NCBI GenBank assembly: GCA_035560005.1
Contig: DATMAN010000025.1
Coordinates: 1-55,476 of the forward strand
Length of the DNA: 55,476 bases
Reading direction: 5' to 3'
DNA from: Burkholderiales bacterium
GTDB taxonomy: Bacteria > Pseudomonadota > Gammaproteobacteria > Burkholderiales > Eutrophovitaceae
In this document: piece by piece, positions 26,514-36,824 of the stretch
How positions within the stretch are numbered: the stretch's first letter is position 1
Layout of the letters: every line of letters begins with the position of its first letter
Position numbers and translations under genes: made by a program
Notes under the pieces: generated by a model
What the model saw: the letters and a program-made list of their open reading frames with translations, nothing else
What the model was told of the DNA's origin: nothing
Databases searched by the model: none

Positions 26514-28418
26514 ATGATTCCCCGGGATGCGCAGCGCCTGGTTCGGCAGGAGCACGGCGGCGGACGGCGGCTCACAGGGCCGAGCGCAAGGATCGTGGCA
26601 TGGCTTGCCATCGGCACCTCGCTCTTCCACTTGTATGCGGCCTACGAGGTGGTGCCGGCCACCATCCTGCGGACGATGCACGTCAGCCTGATGCTCGCCC
26701 TGTGTTTCCTGGTCTGTCCGCCGCTCGAGCACCAGCGGGACGCCATCAAGTGGGGGGACTGGCTGCTAGTTCTCGCCAGTTTCGGCGCCGCAGGCTATCT
26801 GATCGTCGGCGGCGACGCACTGCGTGACCGGGCGGCTGCGCCCGGCACAGCCGACCTTCTGGTCGGCGCCGGCCTCATCGGGCTAATCCTTGAAGCGGTG
26901 CGCCGTGCCAGCGGCTCGGTCATGGTGGCGGTGGTGGGTGGCTTTCTGCTCTATGCCGTCGTCGGTCCCTATCTGCCCCCGCCCTGGACACACCGCGGCT
27001 ACGGCCTGGAACGCATCGTTGGCCACATGGTGATGACGCTCGAGGGCATCTACGGTTCGGCCGTCGACGTGTCTTCGACCTTGATCATCCTATTTACGAT
27101 CTTCGGCGCCTTCCTGGCCGCTTCGGGCGCCGGCAAGTTTTTCATCGACTTTTCCATTGCCGCGATGGGTCGGGCGCGAAACGCGGCTGCGCGCTCCGTC
27201 GTGCTGTCTTCTGCCCTGCTGGGTAGTGCATCGGGAAGCGGCGTGGCCACGACGGTCACGATCGGCTCGGTGGCCTATCCGATGCTGGCCAAAGCCGGCT
27301 ATCCGAACAACGCGGCAGGCGGATTGCTTGCGGCCGGTGGCCTGGGAGCGATCCTCTGCCCACCGGTGCTGGGCGCAGCCGCTTTTCTGATCGCGGAATT
27401 CCTCAAGATCTCGTACCTCGAAGTCCTGCGCATGGCGGTGATTCCGGCGGCGCTCTATTATTTGTCGCTGTTCCTGATGGTTGATTTCGACAGCCGCCGT
27501 TTCGCGACGCGAGCAACACATGCGGAGGCGCCGGCCCTCGCTTCGCTTCTCGCGCGCGGCTACTACTTTGTGCCGATCGTCGTGATCGTTGCGCTGCTGA
27601 TTGGCGGATTCTCGCCCATCATGGCAGTGTTCTGGGCCACCGCGGCCGCGCTCGCCGTCAGTTGCCTGCGCAGCGAATCGCGTCTCGGATTCCGGAAACT
27701 GGGTCAGGCACTCTCCAACGGCGCAACCGGCGTGATCAACGTCGCCGTCACCTGCGCCGCTGCCGGGATCATCGTCGGTGTGGTCACTTTGACTGGACTG
27801 GGGCTGAAATTCTCCTCCATTGTCATCGGTTACGCCGGTGGCAATTCGTTCCTCACGGTGGCCTTTACCGCGCTGGTCGTCTGGGTGGTCGGCCTGGCTG
27901 TCCCGGTCACCGCGTCCTACATCATTTGCGCGGTCATCGCAGCGCCGGCGCTCACCGGGGTCGGGATCCCCGAATATGCGGCCCACATGTTCATCTTCTA
28001 CTATGCCGTGCTCTCCGAGGTCTCGCCGCCCACGGCTCTTTCTCCGTTCGCCGCGGCAGCAATCACCGGCGGTGATCCTTATCGCACCACGCTGCAGTCT
28101 TGGAAGTACACTCTGCCGGCGTTCGTCGTCCCCTTCATGTTCGTACTCGAACCCGCCGGGGTCGGACTGCTCCTCAAAGGTCCGCTGGCGCAGGCGAGCC
28201 TCACCATTGCCACGGCCGCCGCCGGGATTGTGGCGCTGGCGGCCGGCGTGCAAAACTGGCTCAGGCGCGAACTGCTGGCGGTAGAGCGCGTGCCGCTCAT
28301 CGCCTCCGGGCTGCTGCTCGTCTATCCCGGGCAGTGGAGCGATGCGGCCGGTTTGGCATTGTTGATCGCAGTGGGGATTGTTCATTGGGTTCGCACGCGG
28401 ACCGCGCAGACAGCTTGA
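26514..28418 (+). CDS. TRAP transporter fused permease (4TM/12TM)
   Basis: The fused membrane component (small Q and large M subunits in one chain) of a TAXI-TRAP carrier, driven by an ion gradient. It has 634 residues and many hydrophobic helices. The large-subunit core has SGSGVATTVTIGSVAYPMLAK (shown in part), AGGLLAAGGLGAILCPPVLGAAAFLIAEFL in pieces, and SPPTALSPFAAAAI near residue 510. It follows the binding protein gene directly. The stop overlaps the TTG start proposed for ogt. Confidence 0.92.
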   Translation: MIPRDAQRLVRQEHGGGRRLTGPSARIVAWLAIGTSLFHLYAAYEVVPATILRTMHVSLMLALCFLVCPPLEHQRDAIKWGDWLLVLASFGAAGYLIVGGDALRDRAAAPGTADLLVGAGLIGLILEAVRRASGSVMVAVVGGFLLYAVVGPYLPPPWTHRGYGLERIVGHMVMTLEGIYGSAVDVSSTLIILFTIFGAFLAASGAGKFFIDFSIAAMGRARNAAARSVVLSSALLGSASGSGVATTVTIGSVAYPMLAKAGYPNNAAGGLLAAGGLGAILCPPVLGAAAFLIAEFLKISYLEVLRMAVIPAALYYLSLFLMVDFDSRRFATRATHAEAPALASLLARGYYFVPIVVIVALLIGGFSPIMAVFWATAAALAVSCLRSESRLGFRKLGQALSNGATGVINVAVTCAAAGIIVGVVTLTGLGLKFSSIVIGYAGGNSFLTVAFTALVVWVVGLAVPVTASYIICAVIAAPALTGVGIPEYAAHMFIFYYAVLSEVSPPTALSPFAAAAITGGDPYRTTLQSWKYTLPAFVVPFMFVLEPAGVGLLLKGPLAQASLTIATAAAGIVALAAGVQNWLRRELLAVERVPLIASGLLLVYPGQWSDAAGLALLIAVGIVHWVRTRTAQTA

Positions 28419-28888
28419 CCCAAGGCTTCGACGCGAAACTGGCGGCCCCGTTCGCGGTGATCGGCGTGCGCGTCGCCGGCGAGAAGCTCACCGAACTGGT
28501 GTATCTGCCACGCGAGGCGGCCCCACTCGCGCCGCAGACGCCGTTCGCTCGCGAAGTGTGGCGCCAGCTCGTGGCCTACCTGGACGATCCGCATTTTTGC
28601 TTCGATCTGCCTGTCGAGCCACGCGGCACAGAGTTTCAGCGCCGGGTCTGGAACGTGGTGTGCGCCATCGCCTGCGGAACCACCCTGAGCTACCAGCAGG
28701 TGGCAAGGCGAGCCGGCTCCGCGCCGCGCGCAGTGGGCATGGCCTGCGCCGCGAATCGCCTGCCGCTTGTCATTCCCTGCCACCGGGTGGTCGGGGCACG
28801 CGATATAGGCGGATTCATGCATTCGCGCCGCGGGCAGGGCATTGCGGTCAAGCGCTGGCTGCTGGCCCACGAAGGGGTGGTGACGTGA
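28415..28888 (+). CDS. ogt: methylated-DNA--[protein]-cysteine S-methyltransferase
   Basis: A suicide DNA alkyltransferase repairing O6-methylguanine. The active-site motif is LVIPCHRVVGA, with the helix-turn-helix part GTEFQRRVWNVVCAIACGTT and RAVGMACAANRLP before it. The frame remains open far upstream inside the TRAP gene, so the start is uncertain. TTG at 28415, overlapping the permease stop, gives 157 residues including a short N-terminal domain like that of Ogt. The stop overlaps the GTG start of xerD. Function is firm; start is not. Confidence 0.88.
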   Translation: MTQGFDAKLAAPFAVIGVRVAGEKLTELVYLPREAAPLAPQTPFAREVWRQLVAYLDDPHFCFDLPVEPRGTEFQRRVWNVVCAIACGTTLSYQQVARRAGSAPRAVGMACAANRLPLVIPCHRVVGARDIGGFMHSRRGQGIAVKRWLLAHEGVVT

Positions 28889-29781
28889 ACGCACCGACCG
28901 AGCTTTTGCTCGATGCCTTCTGCGATGCGCTCTGGCTTGAAGACGGTCTGTCGCGCAACACGTTGGAAGCCTATCGCCGCGACCTGCGGCAATTCGCGGC
29001 CTGGCTACAGCGCACGCGCGGCCGTTCGGTCGTACAGGCGCAGCGCGCAGACCTGCTGGCCTATCTCGCGTTTCGATACCACAACGCCAGGCCGCGTTCG
29101 GCCGCACGCCTGTTGTCGAGCCTCAAGCGCTTCTATCGCTTCCTGCTCAGAGAGGGGCGTGTCGAGGTCGACCCAACGCTCCAGGTGGAATCGCCGAAGC
29201 TGGCGCGCTCCTTGCCCAAAAGCCTCACCGAAGACGATGTCGAGCACCTGCTCGCCGCGCCTGATGTAGCCACTGCCCTGGGCCTGCGCGACCGGGCAAT
29301 GCTCGAGACCTTGTACGCCAGCGGCCTGCGAGTCTCCGAACTGGTCGCCTTGTCGATTCCGCAGGTCAACCTCGATGCCGGGGTACTCCGCGTGATGGGC
29401 AAAGGCGCCAAGGAACGGCTCGTGCCGCTCGGGGAGGAGGCGCTGCTGTGGATCAGGCGCTATCTCGTACAAGCCCGGCCACGGCTGCTACATGGACGCA
29501 CGGCGGGCGCTCTGTTCGTGACTGCGCGGGCACGGGCGATGAGCCGCCAGGCATTCTGGAATCTCATCAAGCGCTATGCTGCGTCCGCCCAGATCCGCAG
29601 TCCCATCTCGCCGCATACTTTGCGCCACGCCTTCGCCACCCATCTGCTCAATCACGGGGCGGATTTGCGCGTGGTTCAGATGCTGCTCGGCCACGCCGAT
29701 ATCTCAACCACGCAGATCTATACTCACGTCGCGCGCGAGCGACTGAAGCAACTGCACGCCAGGCATCATCCCCGGGGATGA
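28885..29781 (+). CDS. xerD: site-specific tyrosine recombinase XerD
   Basis: XerD with XerC resolves chromosome dimers at dif under FtsK control. GTG at 28885 overlaps the ogt stop and gives 298 residues, the standard XerD length. The N-terminal core-binding domain has NTLEAYRRDLRQFAAWL. The catalytic domain shows ASGLRVSELVAL (Arg I), SPHTLRHAFATHLLNHGADL (HxxR), LGHADIST and the nucleophile tyrosine in TTQIYTHV. Length and motifs fit XerD better than XerC or a phage integrase. No dif site was found in the window. Confidence 0.94.
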   Translation: MNAPTELLLDAFCDALWLEDGLSRNTLEAYRRDLRQFAAWLQRTRGRSVVQAQRADLLAYLAFRYHNARPRSAARLLSSLKRFYRFLLREGRVEVDPTLQVESPKLARSLPKSLTEDDVEHLLAAPDVATALGLRDRAMLETLYASGLRVSELVALSIPQVNLDAGVLRVMGKGAKERLVPLGEEALLWIRRYLVQARPRLLHGRTAGALFVTARARAMSRQAFWNLIKRYAASAQIRSPISPHTLRHAFATHLLNHGADLRVVQMLLGHADISTTQIYTHVARERLKQLHARHHPRG

Positions 29782-29841
29782 AACCCGCTACGTAAGCGCG
29801 GCGCTCGAGAATCGGACGCAAACCGCAACGTCGAACTTTCA

Positions 29842-30441
29842 ATGAGTCTTGTGCTGCTCAGTGCGGCCGCCTACCTGATCGGCTCCGTCTCTTTCGCGGT
29901 GGTGGTGAGCCGTCTAATGGGTCTACCCGACCCGCACACCTATGGCTCACGCAATCCGGGCGCGACCAACGTGCTGCGCACCGGCAACCGGACCGCGGCA
30001 CTGCTGACCTTGCTTGGCGACGCGCTGAAGGGTGCGGTCGCGGTGTGGATCGCGCGCTGGCCGATGGGGGAACAGTCCCCAGATGTGCTCGCCGCCGCGG
30101 TGGCGCTCGCGGCGTTCCTGGGCCATCTGTATCCGGTCTACTTCCGCTTCAAGGGCGGCAAGGGCGTGGCTACGGGGGCCGGAATTCTGTTCGCGTTGGA
30201 CTGGCGGCTGGGCCTCGCCGCGACCACGGTGTGGCTGCTCGTGGCAGGCGCCACGCGTTATTCATCGCTGGCCGCCATCAGCGCTGCTCTGACCGCGCCG
30301 CTGGCCGCCTGGTGGCTGTTGGGCGCGGGCGCGCCGAGCAGCGCAGTGCTCGCCATTGCCCTGTTGCTCGTCATGCGCCACGCCGCCAACATCCGCAAGC
30401 TCATCGAGGGTACCGAAAGCCGCATCAGGCTGTTACGTTGA
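29842..30441 (+). CDS. plsY: acyl-phosphate glycerol-3-phosphate acyltransferase PlsY
   Basis: An integral membrane enzyme that acylates glycerol-3-phosphate using acyl-phosphate in phospholipid synthesis. It has 199 residues with about five membrane helices. The conserved cytoplasmic loops are [36 protein letters not shown], and a final [14 protein letters not shown]. The last 17 bases overlap the end of tsaD on the other strand, a tail-to-tail overlap. Confidence 0.95.
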   Translation: MSLVLLSAAAYLIGSVSFAVVVSRLMGLPDPHTYGSRNPGATNVLRTGNRTAALLTLLGDALKGAVAVWIARWPMGEQSPDVLAAAVALAAFLGHLYPVYFRFKGGKGVATGAGILFALDWRLGLAATTVWLLVAGATRYSSLAAISAALTAPLAAWWLLGAGAPSSAVLAIALLLVMRHAANIRKLIEGTESRIRLLR

Positions 30442-31456
30442 GCGCGGGCACGGAATCGAGCTCCCAACGCGGCTTGACGCTGAAGGCAAGCCCGCCGCGT
30501 TTCCCGGCCGCAGCCTGCAACCGCATGGCGCCGGCGAGAGCGATCATCGCGCCGTTGTCCGTGCAAAGTTCCACCGGCGGATAGAAGATCTGCGCGCCGC
30601 GGGCCGCGGCCATGGTATCGAGGCGTTCGCGCAGGCGACGGTTCGCGCCCACACCGCCCGCGACAACCAGTCGTTCGAGGTTTGTGGCGCGCAGGGCGGC
30701 CTCGCATTTCGCGACAAGGACATCGACAATGGCCTCCTGAAACGACGCCGCGATATCGGCCCGGGTCTGTTGGTCGGGATCGGTTGCCCGCACCAGGAGT
30801 AGCACCGCGGTTTTCAACCCCGAAAAGCTGAAGTTCAGATCCTCGCTCCCGAGCATCGGGCGCGGCAGCCTGAAGCGGCGCGCATCTCCTGTACGGGCAA
30901 GTTGTGCCAAGGCCGGTCCGCCCGGATAGGGCAGGCCGAGCAGCTTGGCGGTCTTGTCGAAGGCCTCTCCGGCTGCGTCATCCATGGTTTCACCCAGAAG
31001 CAGGTAGCGGCCTGCGTGTTCGACCCGCATGAGCTGCGTGTGCCCGCCGGAGACCAGCAGGGCAAGGAAGGGAAATCTCGGCCCCGGTCTGGCAATCAGC
31101 GGCGAGAGCAGGTGACCCTCCAGGTGATGAACACCGCACACCGGAACCTTGAGGGCATAGCCGATGGCGTTTGCGACGGCGGCTCCCACGAGCAGGGCGC
31201 CTGCCAGCCCCGGCCCTTCCGTATAAGCCACGCCCTGCACCTCGCTCAGCGAGCGCCCGGTACGCTGCAGAAGTTCACGCGTCAGGGGAAGCAGGCGCCG
31301 GATGTGGTCGCGCGAAGCGAGTTCCGGCACTACCCCACCGTACTCCGCGTGCATGGCGACCTGGGAGTACACGGTGTGGCCGACGAGCCCGGTAGCGGTA
31401 TCGAACAGACCGACACCGGTTTCGTCGCAGGAAGTCTCGATGCCCAGAATCAGCAT
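30425..31456 (-). CDS. tsaD: tRNA N6-adenosine threonylcarbamoyltransferase TsaD
   Basis: The catalytic subunit for t6A37 formation in tRNAs reading ANN codons. It has 343 residues. Family features are [27 protein letters not shown], the metal-binding [14 protein letters not shown] and LVSGGHTQL, then [16 protein letters not shown] and the C-terminal [11 protein letters not shown] and CTDNGAMIA. It is divergent from rpsU, as in many proteobacteria. Confidence 0.97.
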   Translation of the reverse strand: MLILGIETSCDETGVGLFDTATGLVGHTVYSQVAMHAEYGGVVPELASRDHIRRLLPLTRELLQRTGRSLSEVQGVAYTEGPGLAGALLVGAAVANAIGYALKVPVCGVHHLEGHLLSPLIARPGPRFPFLALLVSGGHTQLMRVEHAGRYLLLGETMDDAAGEAFDKTAKLLGLPYPGGPALAQLARTGDARRFRLPRPMLGSEDLNFSFSGLKTAVLLLVRATDPDQQTRADIAASFQEAIVDVLVAKCEAALRATNLERLVVAGGVGANRRLRERLDTMAAARGAQIFYPPVELCTDNGAMIALAGAMRLQAAAGKRGGLAFSVKPRWELDSVPALNVTA

Positions 31457-31489
31457 GCCCTTGGCCGCGTTCGAGGGAGAGGGTTTGGT

Positions 31490-31517
31490 TTGCAGATCAG
31501 GTGATTATTGATAGAAT
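31490..31517 (+). promoter_or_regulatory. probable rpsU promoter
   Basis: TTGCAG (31490-31495) and TAGAAT (31512-31517) with a 16-base spacer, in the AT-richer gap between divergent tsaD and rpsU; the -10 is 5/6 to consensus and 47 bases before the rpsU start. Confidence 0.5.
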
Positions 31518-31564
31518 GCGCGCCTTTTCGACAGCAACCAGGAAACGGGGGGACACCTTCCGAT

Positions 31565-31777
31565 ATGCCGACCATTCGAGTCAAGGAGAACGAGCCGTTC
31601 GAAGTGGCGCTGCGCCGCTTCAAGCGTACCGTGGAGAAGACCGGACTGCTCACCGAGTTGCGCGCGCGCGAATACTACGAAAAGCCCACCACTGCGCGCA
31701 AACGCAAGCTCGCTGCCGCGATCAAGCGCCACCACAAGCGCCTGCGCAGCCAGCTCCTGCCGCCCAAAATGTATTGA
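31565..31777 (+). CDS. rpsU: 30S ribosomal protein S21
   Basis: A small basic ribosomal protein needed for translation initiation. The ATG at 31565 gives 70 residues, standard size. The sequence [19 protein letters not shown], then [20 protein letters not shown], is diagnostic. First gene of the rpsU-yqeY-dnaG-rpoD operon, equivalent to the macromolecular synthesis operon of E. coli. A strong terminator follows 23 bases after its stop. Confidence 0.97.
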   Translation: MPTIRVKENEPFEVALRRFKRTVEKTGLLTELRAREYYEKPTTARKRKLAAAIKRHHKRLRSQLLPPKMY

Positions 31778-31800
31778 CCGCGTCGGCGAGAATTCGATCG

Positions 31801-31840
31801 AAACGGCGATGGCCCGTGGGTCAATCGCCGTTTTGTTTTT
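31801..31840 (+). terminator. intrinsic terminator/attenuator between rpsU and yqeY
   Basis: A stem AAACGGCGAT (31801-31810) with ATCGCCGTTT (31824-31833), extended inside by GG-CC pairing, and a T tract TTTTGTTTTT (31831-31840). It lies 26 bases before yqeY, in the position of the terminator that lowers dnaG/rpoD relative to rpsU in E. coli. Confidence 0.85.
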
Positions 31841-31865
31841 CCTTTCTAGCGCAGGGCCAATGGCG

Positions 31866-32312
31866 ATGACGCTCAAGGAGCAAATCAACGACGATATGAA
31901 ATCGGCGCTGCGCGCAAAGCAGGTGCAGCGGCTGTCGGCGCTGCGTCTGCTCCTTGCCGCGATCAAGCAGCGCGAGATCGACGAGCGCAGGCAACTCTCG
32001 GATGCCGAAGTCGTGGCCGTGATAGACAAGATGATCAAGCAGCGCCGCGAGTCGATCGCGCAGTACGAGAGCGGAGACCGTCCGGATCTGGCACAGGCGG
32101 AGCGGTTCGAGATCACGGTGCTCCAAGGCTACATGCCGCAGCCCATGAGCGAGGCCGAGATCGAGGCGGCGGTGGTGGAGGCCGTACGGTCGACCGGCGC
32201 GCAGACGCTGGGGGATATGGGCAAGGTCATGGCGCTACTCAAGCCGCAACTCACCGGGCGCGCGGACATGGGCAAGGTCTCGGCGCTGGTCAAGGCCAGG
32301 CTCGCCGGCTGA
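31866..32312 (+). CDS. yqeY: GatB/YqeY domain-containing protein
   Basis: A 148-residue helical protein resembling the tRNA-binding tail domain of GatB; its own role is unknown. The ATG at 31866 gives MTLKEQINDDMKSALRAKQ, the usual family start, with AGGG nine bases upstream; an ATG six bases earlier is also possible. Conserved parts are LSALRLLLAAIKQREID, RRESIAQYESGDRPDLA and GDMGKVMALLKPQLTGRADM. In many bacteria it sits between rpsU and dnaG, as here. Confidence 0.93.
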   Translation: MTLKEQINDDMKSALRAKQVQRLSALRLLLAAIKQREIDERRQLSDAEVVAVIDKMIKQRRESIAQYESGDRPDLAQAERFEITVLQGYMPQPMSEAEIEAAVVEAVRSTGAQTLGDMGKVMALLKPQLTGRADMGKVSALVKARLAG

Positions 32313-32458
32313 GCGTCGGCGTGTCGGCCGCCTCGTGCAGGCCCCGCGCTCTCGTCCGTGCAACAGGCCGCCTGCCCGGGCCTAAGTGGCTGTCCGGTCA
32401 GGTGTTCTCCCGGAGCCAAGAGGCGGGACAAGAAGCCGGAAATCGTGGAAATCTCGCC

Positions 32459-32464
32459 TATAAT
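32459..32464 (+). promoter_or_regulatory. possible -10 element before dnaG
   Basis: A perfect TATAAT 52 bases before the dnaG start in the 203-base yqeY-dnaG gap. No convincing -35 hexamer is visible at 16-18 bases upstream, so it is a candidate only. Confidence 0.3.
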
Positions 32465-32515
32465 TCGACAAGGTCCCCGGCCCCGCTTGCCCCCGAGCCA
32501 CGACCAACCCCGAGC

Positions 32516-34291
32516 ATGATTCCTCCTTCATTCATTCAGGATCTTCTTGCCCGGGTAGACATCGTCGAGGTCATCGATCCCCACGTCCCGCTCAAGAGGA
32601 CCGGTTCCAACTATTCCGCGCGCTGCCCGTTCCACAGCGAGAAGACCCCCTCCTTTACCGTGAGCCCCGCCAAGCAGTTCTATCACTGCTTTGGCTGCGG
32701 CGCGCACGGCACCGCAATCAGCTTTCTGATGGAGTACCACGGCTTGGGCTTCGTTGAGGCGGTCAGGGAACTGGCTGCACGCGCCGGCCTGCAATTGCCC
32801 GTGGCGCCGGCGCCCGCCAGTCAGACGTCAGCGCGGCCCGAGGAGGACATTGGCGGCGCGCTGGCACGTGCGGCGCAGTACTACAAGGCGCAACTCAAGC
32901 AATCGGAGCGTGCGGTGAACTATCTCAAGGGCCGCGGCCTAACCGGAGAGATCGCGGCGCGCTACGGATTGGGCTATGCCCCGGATGGCTGGCAGTCGCT
33001 GGCGTCTGTGTTCTCCGATTACGCGAGCAGCAAGGCACTATCCGCCGCCGGCCTGGTGGTCGACAGCGAAGGGGGGCGCCGCTACGACCGCTTTCGCGAC
33101 CGCGTGATGTTTCCGATCGTCGATCAGCGCGGCTCGATTGTCGGCTTCGGCGGACGTGTGCTCGATGCCGGCGAGCCCAAGTACCTGAACTCGCCGGAAA
33201 CCCCGGTATTCGAGAAGGGCAAGGAGCTCTACGGCCTGTTCCAGGCGCGGCAGGCAATCCGCGAAGCTGGTCTGGTGGTGGTAGTCGAGGGCTACATGGA
33301 TGTGGTGGCGCTCGCTCAGTACGGCGTGGGCTACTGTGTGGCCACGCTGGGCACCGCTACCACGCCTTGGCAGGTGCGCAAACTGCTGCGGCAGGCCGAC
33401 CGCGTCGTCTATTGCTTTGACGGCGATGCAGCCGGCCGCAAGGCGGCATGGCGCGCGCTCGGAAACAGCCTGGGTTCGCTCGTTGACGGCAAGCAGGTCG
33501 CCTTTCTGTTTCTTGCCGAAGGCGAGGATCCCGACAGCTACGTGCGTCGGCACGGGAGCGCCGCGTTCGGGAAGCTGCTGGCGCAGGCGCTGCCGCTTTC
33601 GGAATTCATGGTGCGCGAACTGGCGGCCGCGACCGACTTGCGCACCGCCGAAGGCCGGGCCAAGTTCCTTCAGGACGCAAAGCCCCTCGTCAAGCAGGTG
33701 TCGGCGCCCATGTTCTCCCTGCTCCTGCGCAAGCAGGTCGCGGAGCTGGCCGGGGTCACGCAGGCCGAACTCGATCAACGTTACGAGATCAAATCATTGT
33801 CGCCACGGGTTGCCGAGCGGCGCTCCGCCCCCAAGCCGTCCATCCTGCGCAGCCTCTCCGAGATGTTGGCTTTCCGGCCCGAACTGGCGCGCCTACTCGA
33901 GCCGCGCCACCTGGATGCGGCTGCCGAACTCGCTTCGGCCGACCTGCCGGCCCCGGAGCTGGAGTTGCTGCGCGGGCTGATTGCGCTCGGGCGTGAACGC
34001 CCCGACATTAGGGGCATCGCCGAGCATTTTCGCGGGACGCCCTTGGAATCCATGGCCCAGCAGGTGGAAGCGGCGAGCCTCGCTTGGGAAGAACGCAAGC
34101 TCGATCCGGAGGCGCTGGCTGCCGACGTGGCGGGAGCGTGGGACCAGCTCATGGAGCGGCTGCGTCGCGCCAGGATCTCCGCACTGCTGGAGAAGGCCAG
34201 CCGGACGGGGTGGAGCGCGGAGGACAAGGAGTTGCTGCGCAGTCTGCAGCAACGCAACGCGCCCGGTTTTCGGGAAGCAACCCCCGAGTGA
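32516..34291 (+). CDS. dnaG: DNA primase DnaG
   Basis: Makes RNA primers at the replication fork with DnaB. The ATG at 32516 gives 591 residues. The N-terminal zinc domain has CPFHSEKTPSF and YHCFGCGAHGTA (CHCC). The TOPRIM core includes VVVEGYMDVVALAQYG and CFDGDAAGRKAAWRAL. A C-terminal helicase-binding region begins near residue 440 and is weakly conserved, as usual. The reading frame is open 195 bases further upstream, but the N-terminus MIPPSFIQDLLARVDIVEVI is the family start. Confidence 0.97.
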   Translation: MIPPSFIQDLLARVDIVEVIDPHVPLKRTGSNYSARCPFHSEKTPSFTVSPAKQFYHCFGCGAHGTAISFLMEYHGLGFVEAVRELAARAGLQLPVAPAPASQTSARPEEDIGGALARAAQYYKAQLKQSERAVNYLKGRGLTGEIAARYGLGYAPDGWQSLASVFSDYASSKALSAAGLVVDSEGGRRYDRFRDRVMFPIVDQRGSIVGFGGRVLDAGEPKYLNSPETPVFEKGKELYGLFQARQAIREAGLVVVVEGYMDVVALAQYGVGYCVATLGTATTPWQVRKLLRQADRVVYCFDGDAAGRKAAWRALGNSLGSLVDGKQVAFLFLAEGEDPDSYVRRHGSAAFGKLLAQALPLSEFMVRELAAATDLRTAEGRAKFLQDAKPLVKQVSAPMFSLLLRKQVAELAGVTQAELDQRYEIKSLSPRVAERRSAPKPSILRSLSEMLAFRPELARLLEPRHLDAAAELASADLPAPELELLRGLIALGRERPDIRGIAEHFRGTPLESMAQQVEAASLAWEERKLDPEALAADVAGAWDQLMERLRRARISALLEKASRTGWSAEDKELLRSLQQRNAPGFREATPE

Positions 34292-34318
34292 CGGTGGCTG
34301 CGCCGAAGCTTGTATAAT
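34288..34318 (+). promoter_or_regulatory. possible rpoD promoter
   Basis: A perfect TATAAT (34313-34318) lies 70 bases before rpoD, with GTGACG (34288-34293, 4/6) about 19 bases upstream, overlapping the dnaG stop. In E. coli, rpoD also has promoters near the end of dnaG; here the -35 is weak. Confidence 0.35.
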
Positions 34319-34387
34319 CCGCGGTTCGCTTTCGCGGGGGATTTGTAATGGGTTGTTTTTTCAAGGTTAGTTCAGGAATCGAGGGAC

Positions 34388-36304
<1,917 letters not shown>

Positions 36305-36325
36305 ACGGCGAGCCCCGCGAAGTAG

Positions 36326-36355
36326 AATGGCCGGGAACTTCCCGGCCATTTTGTT
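36326..36355 (+). terminator. intrinsic terminator after rpoD
   Basis: A perfect 10-base-pair stem AATGGCCGGG (36326-36335) with CCCGGCCATT (36341-36350), loop AACTT, then TTGTT. It starts 22 bases after the rpoD stop and ends 12 bases before the tRNA gene. Confidence 0.8.
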
Positions 36356-36367
36356 CAAGAAGTCGAC

Positions 36368-36444
36368 GGGCCTGTAGCTCAGCCGGTCAGAGCAGAGGAC
36401 TCATAATCCTTTGGTCCTGGGTTCGAGTCCCAGCGGGCCCACCA
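36368..36444 (+). tRNA. tRNA-Ile2 with CAU anticodon (lysidine-modified type)
   Basis: A complete 77-base cloverleaf with encoded CCA. Acceptor GGGCCTG pairs with CGGGCCC, D-stem GCTC/GAGC, anticodon stem GAGGA/TCCTT with loop CTCATAA (anticodon CAT at 36402-36404), and T-stem CTGGG/CCCAG with TTCGAGT loop. A CAU anticodon could mean Met or Ile2. C4-G69 and C5-G68 pairs match what TilS recognises in tRNA-Ile2, and differ from E. coli elongator Met tRNA. It probably reads AUA after lysidine modification. It follows rpoD. Confidence 0.9.
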
Positions 36445-36470
36445 ATCCTTTCCGTCGGCGAGTCGCGCCT

Positions 36471-36791
36471 CTAGCGCTCGTCCTCTTCGTCCTCGTCGAA
36501 TTCCTCTTCCTCGGCGTAGGGGTCTTCCTCCTCGTCCTGCCAAGCGCCCGAATCGATCACGTCATTGACGATGTCTTCCACACGGTCGCGTACGTCCTGC
36601 TCCGCATCGCCCGAGACGCCGTCCAGATCGACGTAGGCTTCCTCGTCGTCCTCGATGGTGATCTGCGCGTCGGGCCATTCCTCCTGGAAAGCGTCGAGCA
36701 GCATGTCCTTGAAGCGTTCGTACTCTTCGTCGGACACCATTCCCAGCATGTCGCGGGAGGCGTAGTAGGTGATCTCGAGTTTGGATGCCAT
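36471..36791 (-). CDS. small, strongly acidic hypothetical protein
   Basis: I do not recognise this 106-residue protein. An AGGAAC sequence precedes the ATG. Residues 1-50 look folded (LEITYYASRDMLGMVSDEEY, then FKDMLLDAFQEEWPDAQITI), and residues 52-85 contain a predicted amphipathic helix. The last about 20 residues are almost all Asp and Glu. No signal peptide or membrane helix is seen. It lies on the - strand, 33 bases downstream of the alpha-hydroxy-acid oxidase gene, perhaps co-transcribed, and converges on the tRNA. The regular coding pattern and a good ribosome binding site support a real gene. Confidence 0.7.
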   Translation of the reverse strand: MASKLEITYYASRDMLGMVSDEEYERFKDMLLDAFQEEWPDAQITIEDDEEAYVDLDGVSGDAEQDVRDRVEDIVNDVIDSGAWQDEEEDPYAEEEEFDEDEEDER

Positions 36792-36824
36792 GACCGTTCC
36801 TGGCCAGGGAGAGTGAAATTTACT

